55,572 nucleotides of DNA from an uncultured Selenomonadaceae bacterium (GTDB lineage Bacteria; Bacillota; Negativicutes; Selenomonadales; Selenomonadaceae), in assembly GCA_905235685.1 (NCBI GenBank), contig CAJOMO010000019.1:1-55572 (forward strand), written 5' to 3'. The first letter of the stretch is position 1. Each line of letters starts with the position of its first letter. The notes under the pieces were generated by a model that ran no database searches, had not been told where the DNA came from, and was given only the letters and a program-made list of their open reading frames with translations. Shown here piece by piece: positions 1 to 9,933 of the stretch. The position numbers were made by a program, and so were the translations under genes.

Positions 1-38
1 ACGACTAAAGTCGCGAGTGTTCACGCCTTATCCATAAA
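1..38. repeat. Left copy of 38-bp inverted repeat at the window edges (IS200/IS605-like end)
   Basis: The reverse complement of this segment matches positions 55451-55488 at 36 of 38 bases. It contains the hairpin CGAC-ttta-GTCG, the type of short hairpin found at the right end of IS200/IS605 (tnpB) elements. No transposase or tnpB reading frame is present beside it here. The element assignment is an inference from hairpin appearance. Confidence 0.6.
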
Positions 39-77
39 AGACCCGCCGACATTTTTGCCGACGGGCTTGTTTTTTTT
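32..77 (-). terminator. Hairpin terminator of the atp operon, possibly bidirectional
   Basis: The arms at 42-50 and 57-65 enclose a 6-nt loop. Read on the minus strand, the nine-base stem is complete with two G-U wobbles. On the plus strand the same positions are A-C mismatches, which favours function downstream of atpC. The minus-strand tail is TCTTTT and the plus side carries a run of eight T. Confidence 0.7.
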
Positions 78-91
78 ATAAAAATTTCGGT

Positions 92-514
92 TTAAAAGTT
101 TACGTGTTTGACCAAAAGCCGCGCCTTTGCTCTGGCGAGTGCTTTGTTTGCGCGGGCAATGTCGATTAATGAATCTTTCGCCGCGCGTTTGTATTCGGCA
201 ATGCGATCTTCAGCGCGTTTCATTGCCGCTTTAGCGCGTTCAACGTCGATTGCGTCCGGAAGTTCCGCACTGTCCGCCAAAATTGTAATTTGTTCGGGCG
301 TGACTTCCATAAATCCGCCGCCTATTGCAACTAAATCTTCGGTTGCGCCGGTTTTAATTCGCATTGCGTGCGGTAATAATTCTGTCAAAAGTCTTGCGTG
401 CCGCGGCAATATTCCCAATTCGCCCGCCGTCGAACGTACGATTAACATATCAATATCTTTGGATAGGACTTCGCCCTTATCCGGTGTGACCAACTCAAGC
501 CGAATCGTCGCCAT
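92..514 (-). CDS. atpC: F1Fo ATP synthase epsilon subunit
   Basis: This is the central-stalk epsilon subunit, 140 aa, the usual length. It shows an N-terminal beta-sandwich beginning with TIRLELVTPDKGEV and ending near ADSAELPDAIDV, followed by a C-terminal helical hairpin rich in Ala, Arg and Lys (roughly residues 88-135), which in the family can extend and inhibit ATP hydrolysis. It is the last gene of the atp operon, 3 bases after atpD, and is followed by the hairpin at 42-65. Confidence 0.97.
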   Translation of the reverse strand: MATIRLELVTPDKGEVLSKDIDMLIVRSTAGELGILPRHARLLTELLPHAMRIKTGATEDLVAIGGGFMEVTPEQITILADSAELPDAIDVERAKAAMKRAEDRIAEYKRAAKDSLIDIARANKALARAKARLLVKHVNF

Positions 515-517
515 AGC

Positions 518-1942
<1,425 letters not shown>

Positions 1943-1948
1943 TTACGA

Positions 1949-3025
1949 TTATTCAAGTGCATTAGCGCCGCCAACAATTTCGTTAATTTCGTTGGTAATG
2001 CCCGCTTGACGAACTTTATTGTAATAAAGATTCAATTTGCCGACAAGTTCCTGCGCGTTATCGGTGGCGTTGCTCATTGCGTTCATTCGGGAACTCAACT
2101 CGGACGCCGCCGCGTGCAACATAGCGCCGTAAATTCGCGTGGCAATTCTGCGCGGCAGAAAATCATTCAGCACCGTTGCCACGTTCGGCTCGTAAATGTA
2201 TTCTTCTTTGGAATTATTTTCGGCGGGATAATCGTCCGTAACCAGCGGCAAAAGTGTAACGTCGTCCGGCGTACAGCTTATCGCCGAATTAAACCGCGTA
2301 TAAATCATCGTCACGTCGATAATTTCGCCTGTCAAAAATCGCTCAATGATTAAATCGGCAATTTCCTTCGCGTATTGGTAACTTGGACGTTCGCTTATTC
2401 CGCTGTAATTTTTGATAATGTTGTAGCCGCGCTGTTTGAAATGACCGGTAGCCTTCCTGCCGACCGTGATTAATTCGATACCTTCAATATAATCTGCGTC
2501 GTGGTACTCCTGCGCGACGCTGACGGCTTTATTGGCACTGTGGCGTGAGCCTGCCTTAGCGAAAGATTTTTGCGCGCGAAGCTGATCGGCGTCAATTCCG
2601 GTGTTTTTAAGCGCCTCAACGTTTTGCTTATGGAAGTTTTCCGATTTTTCCGCGCCGTCGGTTGGACTTGTGCCGTCATATTCAATCGTGGCGTGAGCTT
2701 CCTTGAAAACGTTGCTTGCGTAAGCACCGGCTAAGCCTTTATCGGACGCAATTACCAGAAATAAAAATTTGCCGTCAGTGCGCCCCTGCGATTCAATTAA
2801 TTCTTGCCGCGACATTATGAAGGGACTTTCGCCTTCGGAGCTGTTCATTTGCGTCATTAGCCGCGTTAAAATTTCGCGCGTCTTTTCCACGTACGGAATA
2901 TTTGACAGCAAAGTATCTCGCGCAGCGTTGAACCTGGAGCGGGCAATCATGTCCATTGCGTTTGTGATTTTTTGAATGCTCTTGACGCTGCGAATACGGC
3001 GGCGAATGTTTTGTAAATTTGCCAT
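1949..3025 (-). CDS. atpG: F1Fo ATP synthase gamma subunit with a large internal insertion
   Basis: This is the rotor shaft of F1. The N-terminal helix (RIRSVKSIQKITNAMDMIA) and the C-terminal helix (LNLYYNKVRQAGITNEINEI) are typical. At 358 aa it is much longer than the usual 285-295. The extra sequence lies at about residues 111-180 (nt 2486-2695), between the strand ending SDKGLAGAYASNVFKEA and the strand starting IELITVGRKATGHF. It is hydrophilic and rich in Lys, Ala, Asp and Ser, and has no cysteine. Chloroplast and cyanobacterial gamma also carry an insert, but shorter and as far as I recall at a different place. The frame is open throughout and both flanks align with the family, so a frameshift artefact is unlikely. 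Confidence 0.95.
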   Translation of the reverse strand: MANLQNIRRRIRSVKSIQKITNAMDMIARSRFNAARDTLLSNIPYVEKTREILTRLMTQMNSSEGESPFIMSRQELIESQGRTDGKFLFLVIASDKGLAGAYASNVFKEAHATIEYDGTSPTDGAEKSENFHKQNVEALKNTGIDADQLRAQKSFAKAGSRHSANKAVSVAQEYHDADYIEGIELITVGRKATGHFKQRGYNIIKNYSGISERPSYQYAKEIADLIIERFLTGEIIDVTMIYTRFNSAISCTPDDVTLLPLVTDDYPAENNSKEEYIYEPNVATVLNDFLPRRIATRIYGAMLHAAASELSSRMNAMSNATDNAQELVGKLNLYYNKVRQAGITNEINEIVGGANALE

Positions 3026-3038
3026 TTACGCCACCGCC

Positions 3039-4565
3039 TTAACCTTCAGTCGTCTTGTAGCTGATAGTTTCCTTAAATTCCTTGATAGCCGATTTAATTT
3101 CGTTTTCGAGCGCGTCGTCAAGTTTCTTTTTCTCGACGATTTTTTTGCCGAGGTCAGCGTGCCGCGAGTGCATAAATTTCAAAAAGTCTGCGTGGAATTG
3201 CACAACTTTATCAACCGGAATATCAGTTAAGAATCCGCGAACAGCCGTGAAAATCGTTAAAATCTGATCTTCAACGGCAAGCGGCGAATATTGCGCCTGT
3301 TTCAAAGTTTCAACCATGCGCGCGCCGCGGTCAAGCTGTGCCTTAGTCGCTTTGTCCAAATCTGAGCCGAATTGTGCAAACGCCGCCAATTCACGATACT
3401 GAGCCAAATCGAGGCGCATTGTACCGGCAACCTGTTTCATAGCTTTAATCTGCGCAGAGCCGCCAACGCGCGAAACCGACAAACCAACGCTGATAGCCGG
3501 ACGAATACCGGAATAAAACGAGTCAGTTTCCAACATAATCTGCCCGTCAGTAATCGAAATAACGTTTGTAGGAATGTACGCCGAAACGTCGCCGGCTTGA
3601 GTTTCGATAATCGGCAGAGCGGTAATTGAGCCCGCGCCGAGCCTGTCACTAAGTTTAGCCGCGCGCTCCAAAAGTCTTGAATGCAAATAAAAAACGTCAC
3701 CAGGATAAGCTTCACGCCCAGGCGGACGTCTTAACAAAAGGGACATTGCACGATAAGCCGCCGCGTGTTTCGTCAAATCGTCGTAAATGCAAAGGCAATG
3801 CCCGTGTTTTTCGTACATAAAATATTCCGCCATCGCAACGCCCGCATACGGCGCGAGGTATTGCAACGGCGCAGAATCCGCCGCGGTTGCCGCAACGACG
3901 ATTGAATATTCCATTGCGCCGCGGTCTTCCAAAGTTTTCACAACGCGCGCAACTGTCGACGCCTTTTGCCCAATCGCCACGTAAATACAGATACAGTCTT
4001 GCCCTTTCTGATTAATAATCGTGTCGATAGCAATAGCCGATTTACCAATGCCGCGGTCGCCGATTATAAGTTCGCGTTGCCCGCGTCCAATCGGAACGAG
4101 CGCGTCAATCGCCTTCAAGCCGGTTTGCAGCGGCTCATGAACTGATTTTCTGTCAGCGATACCGGGCGCAGGATTTTCGACAGGGCGAAATTGCGAAGTT
4201 TCAATAGGTCCTTTGCCGTCAATCGGACGCCCCAGAGCGTCGACTACGCGCCCAATCATATTTTCGCCAACTGGAACTTGCATGATTCGCGCAGTGCGTT
4301 TGACGGTCGCGCCTTCTTTGATTTCGTTATCGCGCCCCAAAATAACCGCGCCGACGTTGTCCTGTTCCAGGTTCAAAACCAAACCGTAAATATCATCGCC
4401 AAAATCAAGCAACTCGCCCGACATTGCCTTATCGAGCCCGTGAATGTGCGCGATACCGTCGCCGACTTCGATAACCGTGCCGACTTCGTCAACATTCAAA
4501 TCGACGTTGTAATTTTTAATCTGATTCTTGATTATGGCAGTAATTTCATCTGGATTAATTTTCAT
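3039..4565 (-). CDS. atpA: F1Fo ATP synthase alpha subunit
   Basis: This is the non-catalytic nucleotide-binding subunit of F1, 508 aa. The P-loop GDRGIGKS is at about residues 169-176. The N-terminal barrel ([25 protein letters not shown]) and the core segment [29 protein letters not shown] (quoted here as a region, not one motif) are canonical. It lies between atpH and atpG in the minus-strand operon. Confidence 0.98.
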   Translation of the reverse strand: MKINPDEITAIIKNQIKNYNVDLNVDEVGTVIEVGDGIAHIHGLDKAMSGELLDFGDDIYGLVLNLEQDNVGAVILGRDNEIKEGATVKRTARIMQVPVGENMIGRVVDALGRPIDGKGPIETSQFRPVENPAPGIADRKSVHEPLQTGLKAIDALVPIGRGQRELIIGDRGIGKSAIAIDTIINQKGQDCICIYVAIGQKASTVARVVKTLEDRGAMEYSIVVAATAADSAPLQYLAPYAGVAMAEYFMYEKHGHCLCIYDDLTKHAAAYRAMSLLLRRPPGREAYPGDVFYLHSRLLERAAKLSDRLGAGSITALPIIETQAGDVSAYIPTNVISITDGQIMLETDSFYSGIRPAISVGLSVSRVGGSAQIKAMKQVAGTMRLDLAQYRELAAFAQFGSDLDKATKAQLDRGARMVETLKQAQYSPLAVEDQILTIFTAVRGFLTDIPVDKVVQFHADFLKFMHSRHADLGKKIVEKKKLDDALENEIKSAIKEFKETISYKTTEG

Positions 4566-4595
4566 ATTTGTTGAGTCACCTCTGTAATGGTCGAG

Positions 4596-5150
4596 TTAAG
4601 CATTCGCAACCGAACTGACCGAAAGAGTATTTTGCAGGGAGCGCAGGCGGCCGGCGGCGCTGCCGTCAATGCGTCTGTCTCCGATTGTTACGATAAGTCC
4701 GCCGAGAATGGATTTATCTTCGTGCTTGCGGATTTTAATTTTTTTGCCGGTAACGCTTGCAAGTTTTTTGCCGAGCTGATTTTCCTGTGTTTTGGTGAGT
4801 GGAAAAGCTGAAATGACGTCCGCCACCAAAATTCCCTGCTCAACATTTTTCAGCGCGGTAAAAATTTCGTAAATCTCGTTGAAAATACCAATGCGGCTTT
4901 TATCGACAAGGAGCATTAGAAAATTCATGACGTTATCGGAAATTTCGCCGTTGAACGCCTTAGCAAGCAGATCTTTTTTAGCTTTGTGCGGAACGAGCGG
5001 ATTTTGGAAAAACTTCACGGCTTCCGGCAAACTGAAAACATCGGCTTGAATTTTGGCAAGGTCGCCGTCGTATTCGTCAAGCTTGTTTTCGTCCTGCGCG
5101 AGTTCAAAAATGGCGCGCGCGTATTTCGTGGCAAGCTGAATATTCAACAT
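4596..5150 (-). CDS. atpH: F1Fo ATP synthase delta subunit
   Basis: This is the peripheral-stalk cap linking F1 to the b subunits, 184 aa. The start region (NIQLATKYARAIFELAQDENKLDEY) is the typical OSCP/delta helix, and the C-terminal SILGGLIVTIGDRRIDGSAAGRL motif is diagnostic of the family. The gene follows atpF with 12 intergenic bases and precedes atpA. Confidence 0.96.
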   Translation of the reverse strand: MLNIQLATKYARAIFELAQDENKLDEYDGDLAKIQADVFSLPEAVKFFQNPLVPHKAKKDLLAKAFNGEISDNVMNFLMLLVDKSRIGIFNEIYEIFTALKNVEQGILVADVISAFPLTKTQENQLGKKLASVTGKKIKIRKHEDKSILGGLIVTIGDRRIDGSAAGRLRSLQNTLSVSSVANA

Positions 5151-5162
5151 TTAGCCCGCCCC

Positions 5163-5663
5163 CTAGTTAGCATCTTCGAACATATTTTTATCGAGTCCGG
5201 AAATGAAATCGCTGACGAGTTTGTCGTTTTCTTTGGAAGAAAGATTTTTGGCAACGATTTTTTCAGCCGCCGCCAAACTCAGCGAAACGATTTCGGCCTT
5301 CATTTGGTCAAAGGCGCGGTCGCGTTCGTTTTGGATTTCGAGCTGTGCATTTTGTTTCATGCGGTCGATTTCCTTTTTAGTTTCGGCAACAAGCGCTTCG
5401 CGTTCCTGGCGCGCGGTGATTTCGGCTTTGTCAACGATTTCTTGAGCGCGTTTTTGAGCGTCGGCTAATTGACTTTTGTATTGCGCCAAAGTGTCCTCGG
5501 CGGCTTTTTTGTCGGAATTAGCTTTGTCGATAGTTTCTTGAATTTTATCGGCGCGCTGTTGAAGCATTTTCGCAACGGGCTTGTACGCCAATGCACGCAG
5601 TATCGCGACTAAGATTAGGAAGTTCAAAATCTGCGCGATAAGTGTTGCGTTAAGTTCTATCAA
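5163..5663 (-). CDS. atpF: F1Fo ATP synthase b subunit
   Basis: This is the peripheral-stalk subunit, 166 aa. A single N-terminal membrane helix (about residues 5-27, LNATLIAQILNFLILVAILRA) is followed by a long charged coiled coil rich in Lys, Glu, Ala and Gln. The RBS region before the start (AAGGGGGGAATTTT on the minus strand) is strong. It lies in canonical order between atpE and atpH. Confidence 0.96.
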   Translation of the reverse strand: MIELNATLIAQILNFLILVAILRALAYKPVAKMLQQRADKIQETIDKANSDKKAAEDTLAQYKSQLADAQKRAQEIVDKAEITARQEREALVAETKKEIDRMKQNAQLEIQNERDRAFDQMKAEIVSLSLAAAEKIVAKNLSSKENDKLVSDFISGLDKNMFEDAN

Positions 5664-5703
5664 AGAAAATTCCCCCCTTCAAGAAAATTTTGCGGGAAAT
5701 TAA

Positions 5704-5958
5704 TTACGCGCCAATGAGCGGGTTAGCGTAAAGCATAATCAGAGCGATAACGGCTGCGATAATCGCCATAGCTTCAATCAAGCCGACGGAGATAAGCGTA
5801 TTGGTAAAGAGCGTGCCTTGAGCTTCGGGCTGACGCGTGATACCTTCGATAAATTTACTGGTGACAAGACCGTCGCCCAAACCGGCGCCGACAGCCGCCA
5901 AACCCATTGTAATACCTGCGCCGATAAGAGCCGCCGCTACCATAATTGCATGTTCCAT
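5704..5958 (-). CDS. atpE: F1Fo ATP synthase c subunit (rotor ring)
   Basis: This is an 84-aa hairpin of two membrane helices joined by the polar loop TRQPEAQG. The ion-carrying carboxylate is Glu62 in GLIEAMAI. Aligned with the Na+ ring of Ilyobacter tartaricus (Q32, V63, E65, S66), the Ser after the Glu is Ala here, which points to H+ coupling. The helix-1 position matching Q32 is Asp29 (AGLGDGL), a second carboxylate near the site. Coupling-ion choice is an inference. Confidence 0.96.
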   Translation of the reverse strand: MEHAIMVAAALIGAGITMGLAAVGAGLGDGLVTSKFIEGITRQPEAQGTLFTNTLISVGLIEAMAIIAAVIALIMLYANPLIGA

Positions 5959-6007
5959 TTAAAATTTCCTCCTCAAATTTCAATTAAAAAATTACACAGT
6001 GACCAAA

Positions 6008-6042
6008 ATCCCTATTCGCTAGGCACTAGGCTCTAGCCCCTA
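6008..6042 (-). repeat. TAG-heptad array starting at the atpB stop codon
   Basis: Read on the minus strand, five consecutive heptads all start with TAG: TAGGGGC, TAGAGCC, TAGTGCC, TAGCGAA and TAGGGAT. The first TAG is the stop codon of atpB. The array fills part of the atpB-atpE spacer and belongs to the same family as the arrays at 26798, 43252 and 49373. Confidence 0.8.
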
Positions 6043-6702
6043 CTCTTTAACAGCGTTGCCCAGGTAGGCCATACTGAGCATAGTAAAAATAACCGCGTGA
6101 ACGCAACTGATAAAAATACTGAATCCGAGCCACAGGACGCTTGGTATCGGCATCCAAATCGGCAGCAAATGCAGCAAGACGATAATCAGAATTTCGCCCG
6201 CGAGGATGTTACCGAATAGACGGAAAGCCAACGTTATCGGCTTAGCGATTTCTTCAATCATGTTGATAATGACAAACGGCGGAAACGGCTGGAAGAAATG
6301 CGCGATGTAATGACCGCCTTTGAAGTACAAGCCGAAGAAATGCACCATACAAACAACCAGCAAAGCAAGTCCGAGCGTTGTGTTCAAATCGTTGGTTGGA
6401 GACGCCAAAGTTGGAATCAAGCCCAATAAGTTGCACGTAAGCAAGAATAAAAACAGCGACACGATAAACGGCGCGAACATTTTGCCGCGTTTGCCCATCA
6501 TATTTTCGAGCTGTCCGTGCAGCCAAACGACGATTATTTCAACGAAATTTTGCCAGCCCTTTGGAATAATCGATAAACTTTTAACGGCGAGACAGGAAAT
6601 TATTATCACTATCGCCATAGCCAGCCACGTCATACACAGAGTTTCCCAATTGAAAGTCAAGCCCATAAACTGTACAGTCTCGCGGACACCAATATGTTCC
6701 AT
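6040..6702 (-). CDS. atpB: F1Fo ATP synthase a subunit
   Basis: This is the static proton-channel subunit of Fo, polytopic, 220 aa from the chosen start. The essential Arg lies in the helix segment PITLAFRLFGNILAGEI. The ATG at 6702 was chosen because GGAGGTG lies about 6-8 bases upstream; an in-frame extension to 6768 would run into atpI and lacks family similarity. The stop codon TAG is the first triplet of a heptanucleotide repeat array. Confidence 0.95.
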   Translation of the reverse strand: MEHIGVRETVQFMGLTFNWETLCMTWLAMAIVIIISCLAVKSLSIIPKGWQNFVEIIVVWLHGQLENMMGKRGKMFAPFIVSLFLFLLTCNLLGLIPTLASPTNDLNTTLGLALLVVCMVHFFGLYFKGGHYIAHFFQPFPPFVIINMIEEIAKPITLAFRLFGNILAGEILIIVLLHLLPIWMPIPSVLWLGFSIFISCVHAVIFTMLSMAYLGNAVKE

Positions 6703-6707
6703 TAAAT

Positions 6708-7091
6708 TCACCTCCTCCCGAAATACGACAAAACACCCAGCGAGGTCAGGTAAAACATAACAAAACACACCGACGTTGCGAAGAAAAGCTCCGTCGATAT
6801 GTGAACAGCCACTGCCAAAACTACAAAAACCATAGCCAACCGCAATAACATTCCGATTAACATAATTCTCTTAGCTTGAGCCTGCTCGAATTTTGCCGCC
6901 GTTTCCAATCTTGCCGCCGCTGATACGAAATAGAAAAAATTTAGCATCGCGCCGATTAAAATTGCGCCGCAAAGGTAAATCTGCCCGCTGGAAAATAATT
7001 GTATCGTCATTATCGCGGCGACTGCTACGAACATTTTGTAACCTCGCCCGAAATTTAAAATTACCTGTCTCATAGGGCTAAACTTCGACAC
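6708..7091 (-). CDS. atpI: ATP synthase protein I
   Basis: This is a small membrane protein of 127 aa with four predicted hydrophobic segments. In many bacteria it heads the atp operon and helps assemble the c-ring. The gene starts with GTG at 7091 or ATG at 7073; neither has a strong RBS (a weak AGGGA lies upstream of the GTG). Family membership rests on its position and its hydrophobic pattern with charged loop KFEQAQAKR. No convincing promoter is visible in the 74 bases separating it from the divergent lipase gene. Confidence 0.8.
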   Translation of the reverse strand: MSKFSPMRQVILNFGRGYKMFVAVAAIMTIQLFSSGQIYLCGAILIGAMLNFFYFVSAAARLETAAKFEQAQAKRIMLIGMLLRLAMVFVVLAVAVHISTELFFATSVCFVMFYLTSLGVLSYFGRR

Positions 7092-7105
7092 GTTAAAAAT
7101 TTTCC

Positions 7106-7134
7106 CTGCAAAAAAACTTTTTAACTGCTATAAT
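7106..7134 (+). promoter_or_regulatory. Promoter of the lipase gene
   Basis: A perfect -10 box TATAAT lies at 7129-7134, with a weak -35 (CTGCAA, 7106-7111) 17 bases upstream. It precedes the AAGGAG ribosome site and the ATG at 7166. Confidence 0.55.
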
Positions 7135-7165
7135 GACGGGGATTAATTTTAAGGAGCTTGCGAAT

Positions 7166-8350
7166 ATGTTGAAGATATTTTCGCTGATATTGAGCTTGAT
7201 ATTTTTTTCGGGCGTGGCGAACGCGGCTGAATCCAATTTAGAAACCGAGCGAATGCGATTGATTTGTGCGCTAAGTTCATTGGCGGCGTACAGCGGCGCC
7301 GAAGGCTCTGTTGCCAAAAATTTTTTGGAACGGTGCGGCTGGCAAATTACCGATTTGAAAGATTCCGGCGGCAAAATCAATGTCAAACTTCACCTTATGA
7401 GCAAAGGCGGCGTGAAAATTTTTTTCTTCACCGGAACTGAAGATTTGAAAGACGTTGCGGTTGATTTGAATGTTGAACTTGTGCCTCTGCGCGATTCTGA
7501 TAAAAATATTTTGGTACACCGCGGCTTTAAAGATTATGCTGACGCGGCGCTTAGCGGCGGCAATTTGGAAACTTTGCTTGACTATATGAAAAACAATCCG
7601 GACGAAAAAGTTTATATCACCGGACACAGTTTGGGCGGGGCGATAGCGATAATGGCGGCTGTTCGATTGGCGGACGCGGGCGCTGATATGAGCCGAATTG
7701 AAGTTGTGACTTTCGGCGCGCCTTCCGTCGGCAACAAGGAATTTGCGGCGGCTTATCAAGGCAAGATTAATTTGACGCGAATTTTTATGAAGAGCGATCC
7801 TATTTCAAAGACGCTGAAAATTTTTGGCTACGAACATTTTGGCGCGGCTGTTCAATACGCGGAAGTCGAGGCTCACAAAAAAAGTTTCCACGCAATGATT
7901 TTGTATTTGGACAGGGCGATTCGGAATTATTGTGACGCGGGCGGTTTGGGCGCGGAAAATAATTTGCTGGTGTACATTGCGCCGATTCACCTTGCTAAAG
8001 ACAGTTTCAAAGCCGCTGACAAAAAATATCTGCGGGCAATTCTGCGCGAAAATAATTTTGTCGAAATAAAAAAGCCGGACGATTTTTCGTTCGACGTCAC
8101 GGGATATTTGGCGCCCGCGAAAAATGCCGGTTGCAAATATGTTGTTGTACAAATGATTCAAGCGAAACCGATTCGCGATTCGCGCCCGAACGCCGACCGA
8201 ATTATTGTCCAGGAAATGATTTACGATTTGGAAGGTTTTCCGGCGGCTATTAACAGTTCAAGTTTCACGACGGCTGAGTGGACTGTGCTTGAGTCAATTT
8301 TGTTCGCGCAGGAGAATTTACGTGTCAACCGCGAAAATCTTTTCAAGTAA
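7166..8350 (+). CDS. Secreted class 3 lipase (alpha/beta hydrolase)
   Basis: The 394-aa protein opens with a clear signal peptide (LKIFSLILSLIFFSGVANA), so it is exported. The nucleophile elbow GHSLGG has Ser155. The following VVTFGAPSVGN and KSDPIS (candidate Asp) and the AHKKSFHAM region (candidate His) fit the Lipase_3 family. The roughly 130-residue C-terminal part after the hydrolase fold was not recognised. The ATG at 7166 has AAGGAG nine bases upstream; an in-frame upstream start at 7133 overlaps the -10 box and is rejected. Substrate is unknown. Confidence 0.85.
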   Translation: MLKIFSLILSLIFFSGVANAAESNLETERMRLICALSSLAAYSGAEGSVAKNFLERCGWQITDLKDSGGKINVKLHLMSKGGVKIFFFTGTEDLKDVAVDLNVELVPLRDSDKNILVHRGFKDYADAALSGGNLETLLDYMKNNPDEKVYITGHSLGGAIAIMAAVRLADAGADMSRIEVVTFGAPSVGNKEFAAAYQGKINLTRIFMKSDPISKTLKIFGYEHFGAAVQYAEVEAHKKSFHAMILYLDRAIRNYCDAGGLGAENNLLVYIAPIHLAKDSFKAADKKYLRAILRENNFVEIKKPDDFSFDVTGYLAPAKNAGCKYVVVQMIQAKPIRDSRPNADRIIVQEMIYDLEGFPAAINSSSFTTAEWTVLESILFAQENLRVNRENLFK

Positions 8351-8371
8351 AAATTGGGCAAATCAATTTTT
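8349..8371. terminator. AT-rich hairpin between convergent genes
   Basis: AAAAATTG at 8349-8356 pairs perfectly with CAATTTTT at 8364-8371 around a 7-nt loop. It overlaps the lipase stop codon and ends in T on either strand. This is a modest candidate for a shared terminator. Confidence 0.4.
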
Positions 8372-8392
8372 GAGGCTGCATAACCAATTCAC

Positions 8393-8827
8393 CTACCGAA
8401 TTACAAATTTGTTCCCGCACTTGAGGCAGATAAATGAATTTCGCCATTCTTCATATTCAATCGGGTATTGATTATTGTTGTATTCTTCGGCTTCGGCGTT
8501 GGCTTTGTAAGCGCCGTACGTCAAAACGCCGAAAACTATACCTATCGGGAAAAATGCAAACAAAAAAGCTAACGTAAGTAGCCCCAAAAATATCAAAGCG
8601 CAGCCCGAAGTGTCTTTCTTTTTGGGCGGCTCGCACATTTTTACCAAATTTTTGCTAAGGTCGATACCGAAACCCAATCCGATAAAATAATCCAGATTGA
8701 TATTGATATTCCGGTGGTCGCCATAAATCATTGACAAATTTTTAACTTCGTCAGAGCCGCACCTCGGACAAATAAGCTGCACAGTTCCGGAGTTTTGCGT
8801 CGTTTGCAATTCCGTCGAATCACTCAT
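8393..8827 (-). CDS. Membrane protein with two split zinc-ribbon halves
   Basis: The family was not recognised. The 144-aa protein has CPRCG near the N-terminus and CLKCG near the C-terminus, separated by one or two hydrophobic segments (CALIFLGLLTLAFLFAFFPIG and following). The two CxxC pairs could form one zinc ribbon folded back across the membrane-proximal region. The ATG at 8827 is preceded by GGAAGGAG; the longer in-frame start at 8872 is less likely. It is a monocistronic gene convergent with the lipase. Confidence 0.7.
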   Translation of the reverse strand: MSDSTELQTTQNSGTVQLICPRCGSDEVKNLSMIYGDHRNININLDYFIGLGFGIDLSKNLVKMCEPPKKKDTSGCALIFLGLLTLAFLFAFFPIGIVFGVLTYGAYKANAEAEEYNNNQYPIEYEEWRNSFICLKCGNKFVIR

Positions 8828-8923
8828 ATATTGTAACTCCTTCCAAAAAACTAAGCGGGTTGATAATATCACGGCGAAAAATCCCTGTGTTGATACGGCG
8901 GGACAATTTGAAAATATTTGTGG

Positions 8924-8952
8924 TTGAAACTTTGCTGCGGGCGTGGTATTAT
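8924..8952 (+). promoter_or_regulatory. Promoter of ilvN
   Basis: TTGAAA (8924-8929), a 17-base spacer, and TATTAT (8947-8952). It sits 32 bases before the ilvN ATG. Confidence 0.75.
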
Positions 8953-8984
8953 TGCGCGTGGAATTTTTTATAGGAGTTTTGGCT

Positions 8985-9515
8985 ATGAAACACGTTTTAT
9001 CAGTCTACGTCGAAAATCAGCCAGGCGTGCTGGTGCGGGTGGCGAGTATGTTCAGCCGCCGCGAATTTAATATTGACAGCCTGTCGGTCGGCGTCACGCA
9101 GTCGCCCGAATTTTCCAGAATTACCGTTGTGGTTCACGGCGACGGAAATTTAATCGATCAAATGATTAAGCAACTTGAGAAAATGCCGATTGTTCGCGCA
9201 GTGCAAAGGCTGGATTCTGCAACGGCGGTTACGCGCGGCATGACTATGGTCAAAGTTTCCGCCGACGACAACAACCGCCTGGACGTTTTGAAAATGGCTG
9301 AACTTTTCCGCGCCCATGTCGTTGACGTTCAACCAACCACGCTGATTTTTGAAATTACCGGCGACGACGAAAAAGTTACCGCGTTTACCAGACTCCTTGC
9401 GCCCTATGGAATTTTGGAAGTCATCCGCACAGGCTTAATCGCCCTTGAGCGCGGTGAAAATACAATCAACGATTATCACCAGGAACGCGAATATTACGGC
9501 AAGAATTTATTATAA
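8985..9515 (+). CDS. ilvN: Acetolactate synthase regulatory (small) subunit, copy 1
   Basis: This is the ACT-domain regulatory subunit of acetohydroxyacid synthase, 176 aa. The N-terminal ACT domain starts HVLSVYVENQPGVLVRVASMFSRREFNIDSLSV, a family hallmark (region). The ATG at 8985 follows TAGGAG. It controls the first common step of Val, Leu and Ile synthesis through valine feedback. Unusually, no ilvB is adjacent: ilvC follows after a broken GIY-YIG gene, and a separate ilvB-ilvN pair lies at 27906-30096. It may be a partner of that IlvB or of one outside the window. Confidence 0.93.
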   Translation: MKHVLSVYVENQPGVLVRVASMFSRREFNIDSLSVGVTQSPEFSRITVVVHGDGNLIDQMIKQLEKMPIVRAVQRLDSATAVTRGMTMVKVSADDNNRLDVLKMAELFRAHVVDVQPTTLIFEITGDDEKVTAFTRLLAPYGILEVIRTGLIALERGENTINDYHQEREYYGKNLL

Positions 9516-9518
9516 ACA

Positions 9519-9547
9519 TTGACACAAAAAAATTCCTTTGCTAGAAT
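9519..9547 (+). promoter_or_regulatory. Promoter of the GIY-YIG remnant
   Basis: TTGACA (9519-9524), a 17-base spacer, and TAGAAT (9542-9547), a near-consensus vegetative promoter placed 41 bases before the ATG at 9588. Confidence 0.7.
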
Positions 9548-9587
9548 TGGTTTGTCCAAAACAAATCACAGGCAAAGGAGTTTTTGT

Positions 9588-9933
9588 ATGGAAGATAATA
9601 ACAATTTAAATGGCGCTTGTCAACAGACCGGTGTAATTTACAAAATCACAAATCTGACTAACGGCAAAATTTACGTTGGGCAGACGCGGCAAAAATTGAG
9701 CAGGCGCATTAGTGGTCACGTACACAGTAAGAAAAAATTTGGAATTGATGCTGCTATTCGAAAATACGGAATTGACAATTTTAAAGTTGAAGTTATCGAA
9801 CGGCGGCGAAGGACTCATAAACCCTACTAAAGAAACCCGCGATAGAATTTCGGCTAATCATGCTGACGTCAGCGGCAAAAATTCGCAAAAGACTCGTTTG
9901 GCTAAGAAAAAACTTGAAACAAATCAAAATTAG
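9588..9933 (+). pseudogene. Broken GIY-YIG endonuclease-like gene
   Basis: The first part reads VIYKITNLTNGKIYVGQTR (the GIY and YIG motifs as VIY and YVG) and continues to FKVEVIE. The frame then ends at 9830 in a run of basic residues. In another frame the sequence continues NGGEGLINPTKETRDRISANH to a stop at 9933, which matches the region that in intact GIY-YIG proteins lies about 40 residues further on. An internal deletion with frameshift near 9800-9808 therefore joins the two halves. Part of the family's catalytic domain is lost, so it is probably inactive. It sits between ilvN and ilvC and has its own RBS (AAAGGAG) and promoter. Confidence 0.8.

Noticed and set aside
5704..5958. Na+-dependent ATP synthase
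   Set aside because: The Ser/Thr after the helix-2 Glu that coordinate Na+ are Ala and Met.
6703..6768. Longer AtpB start
   Set aside because: It would overlap atpI, and the extra residues do not match a-subunit N-termini; GGAGGTG sits before ATG 6702.
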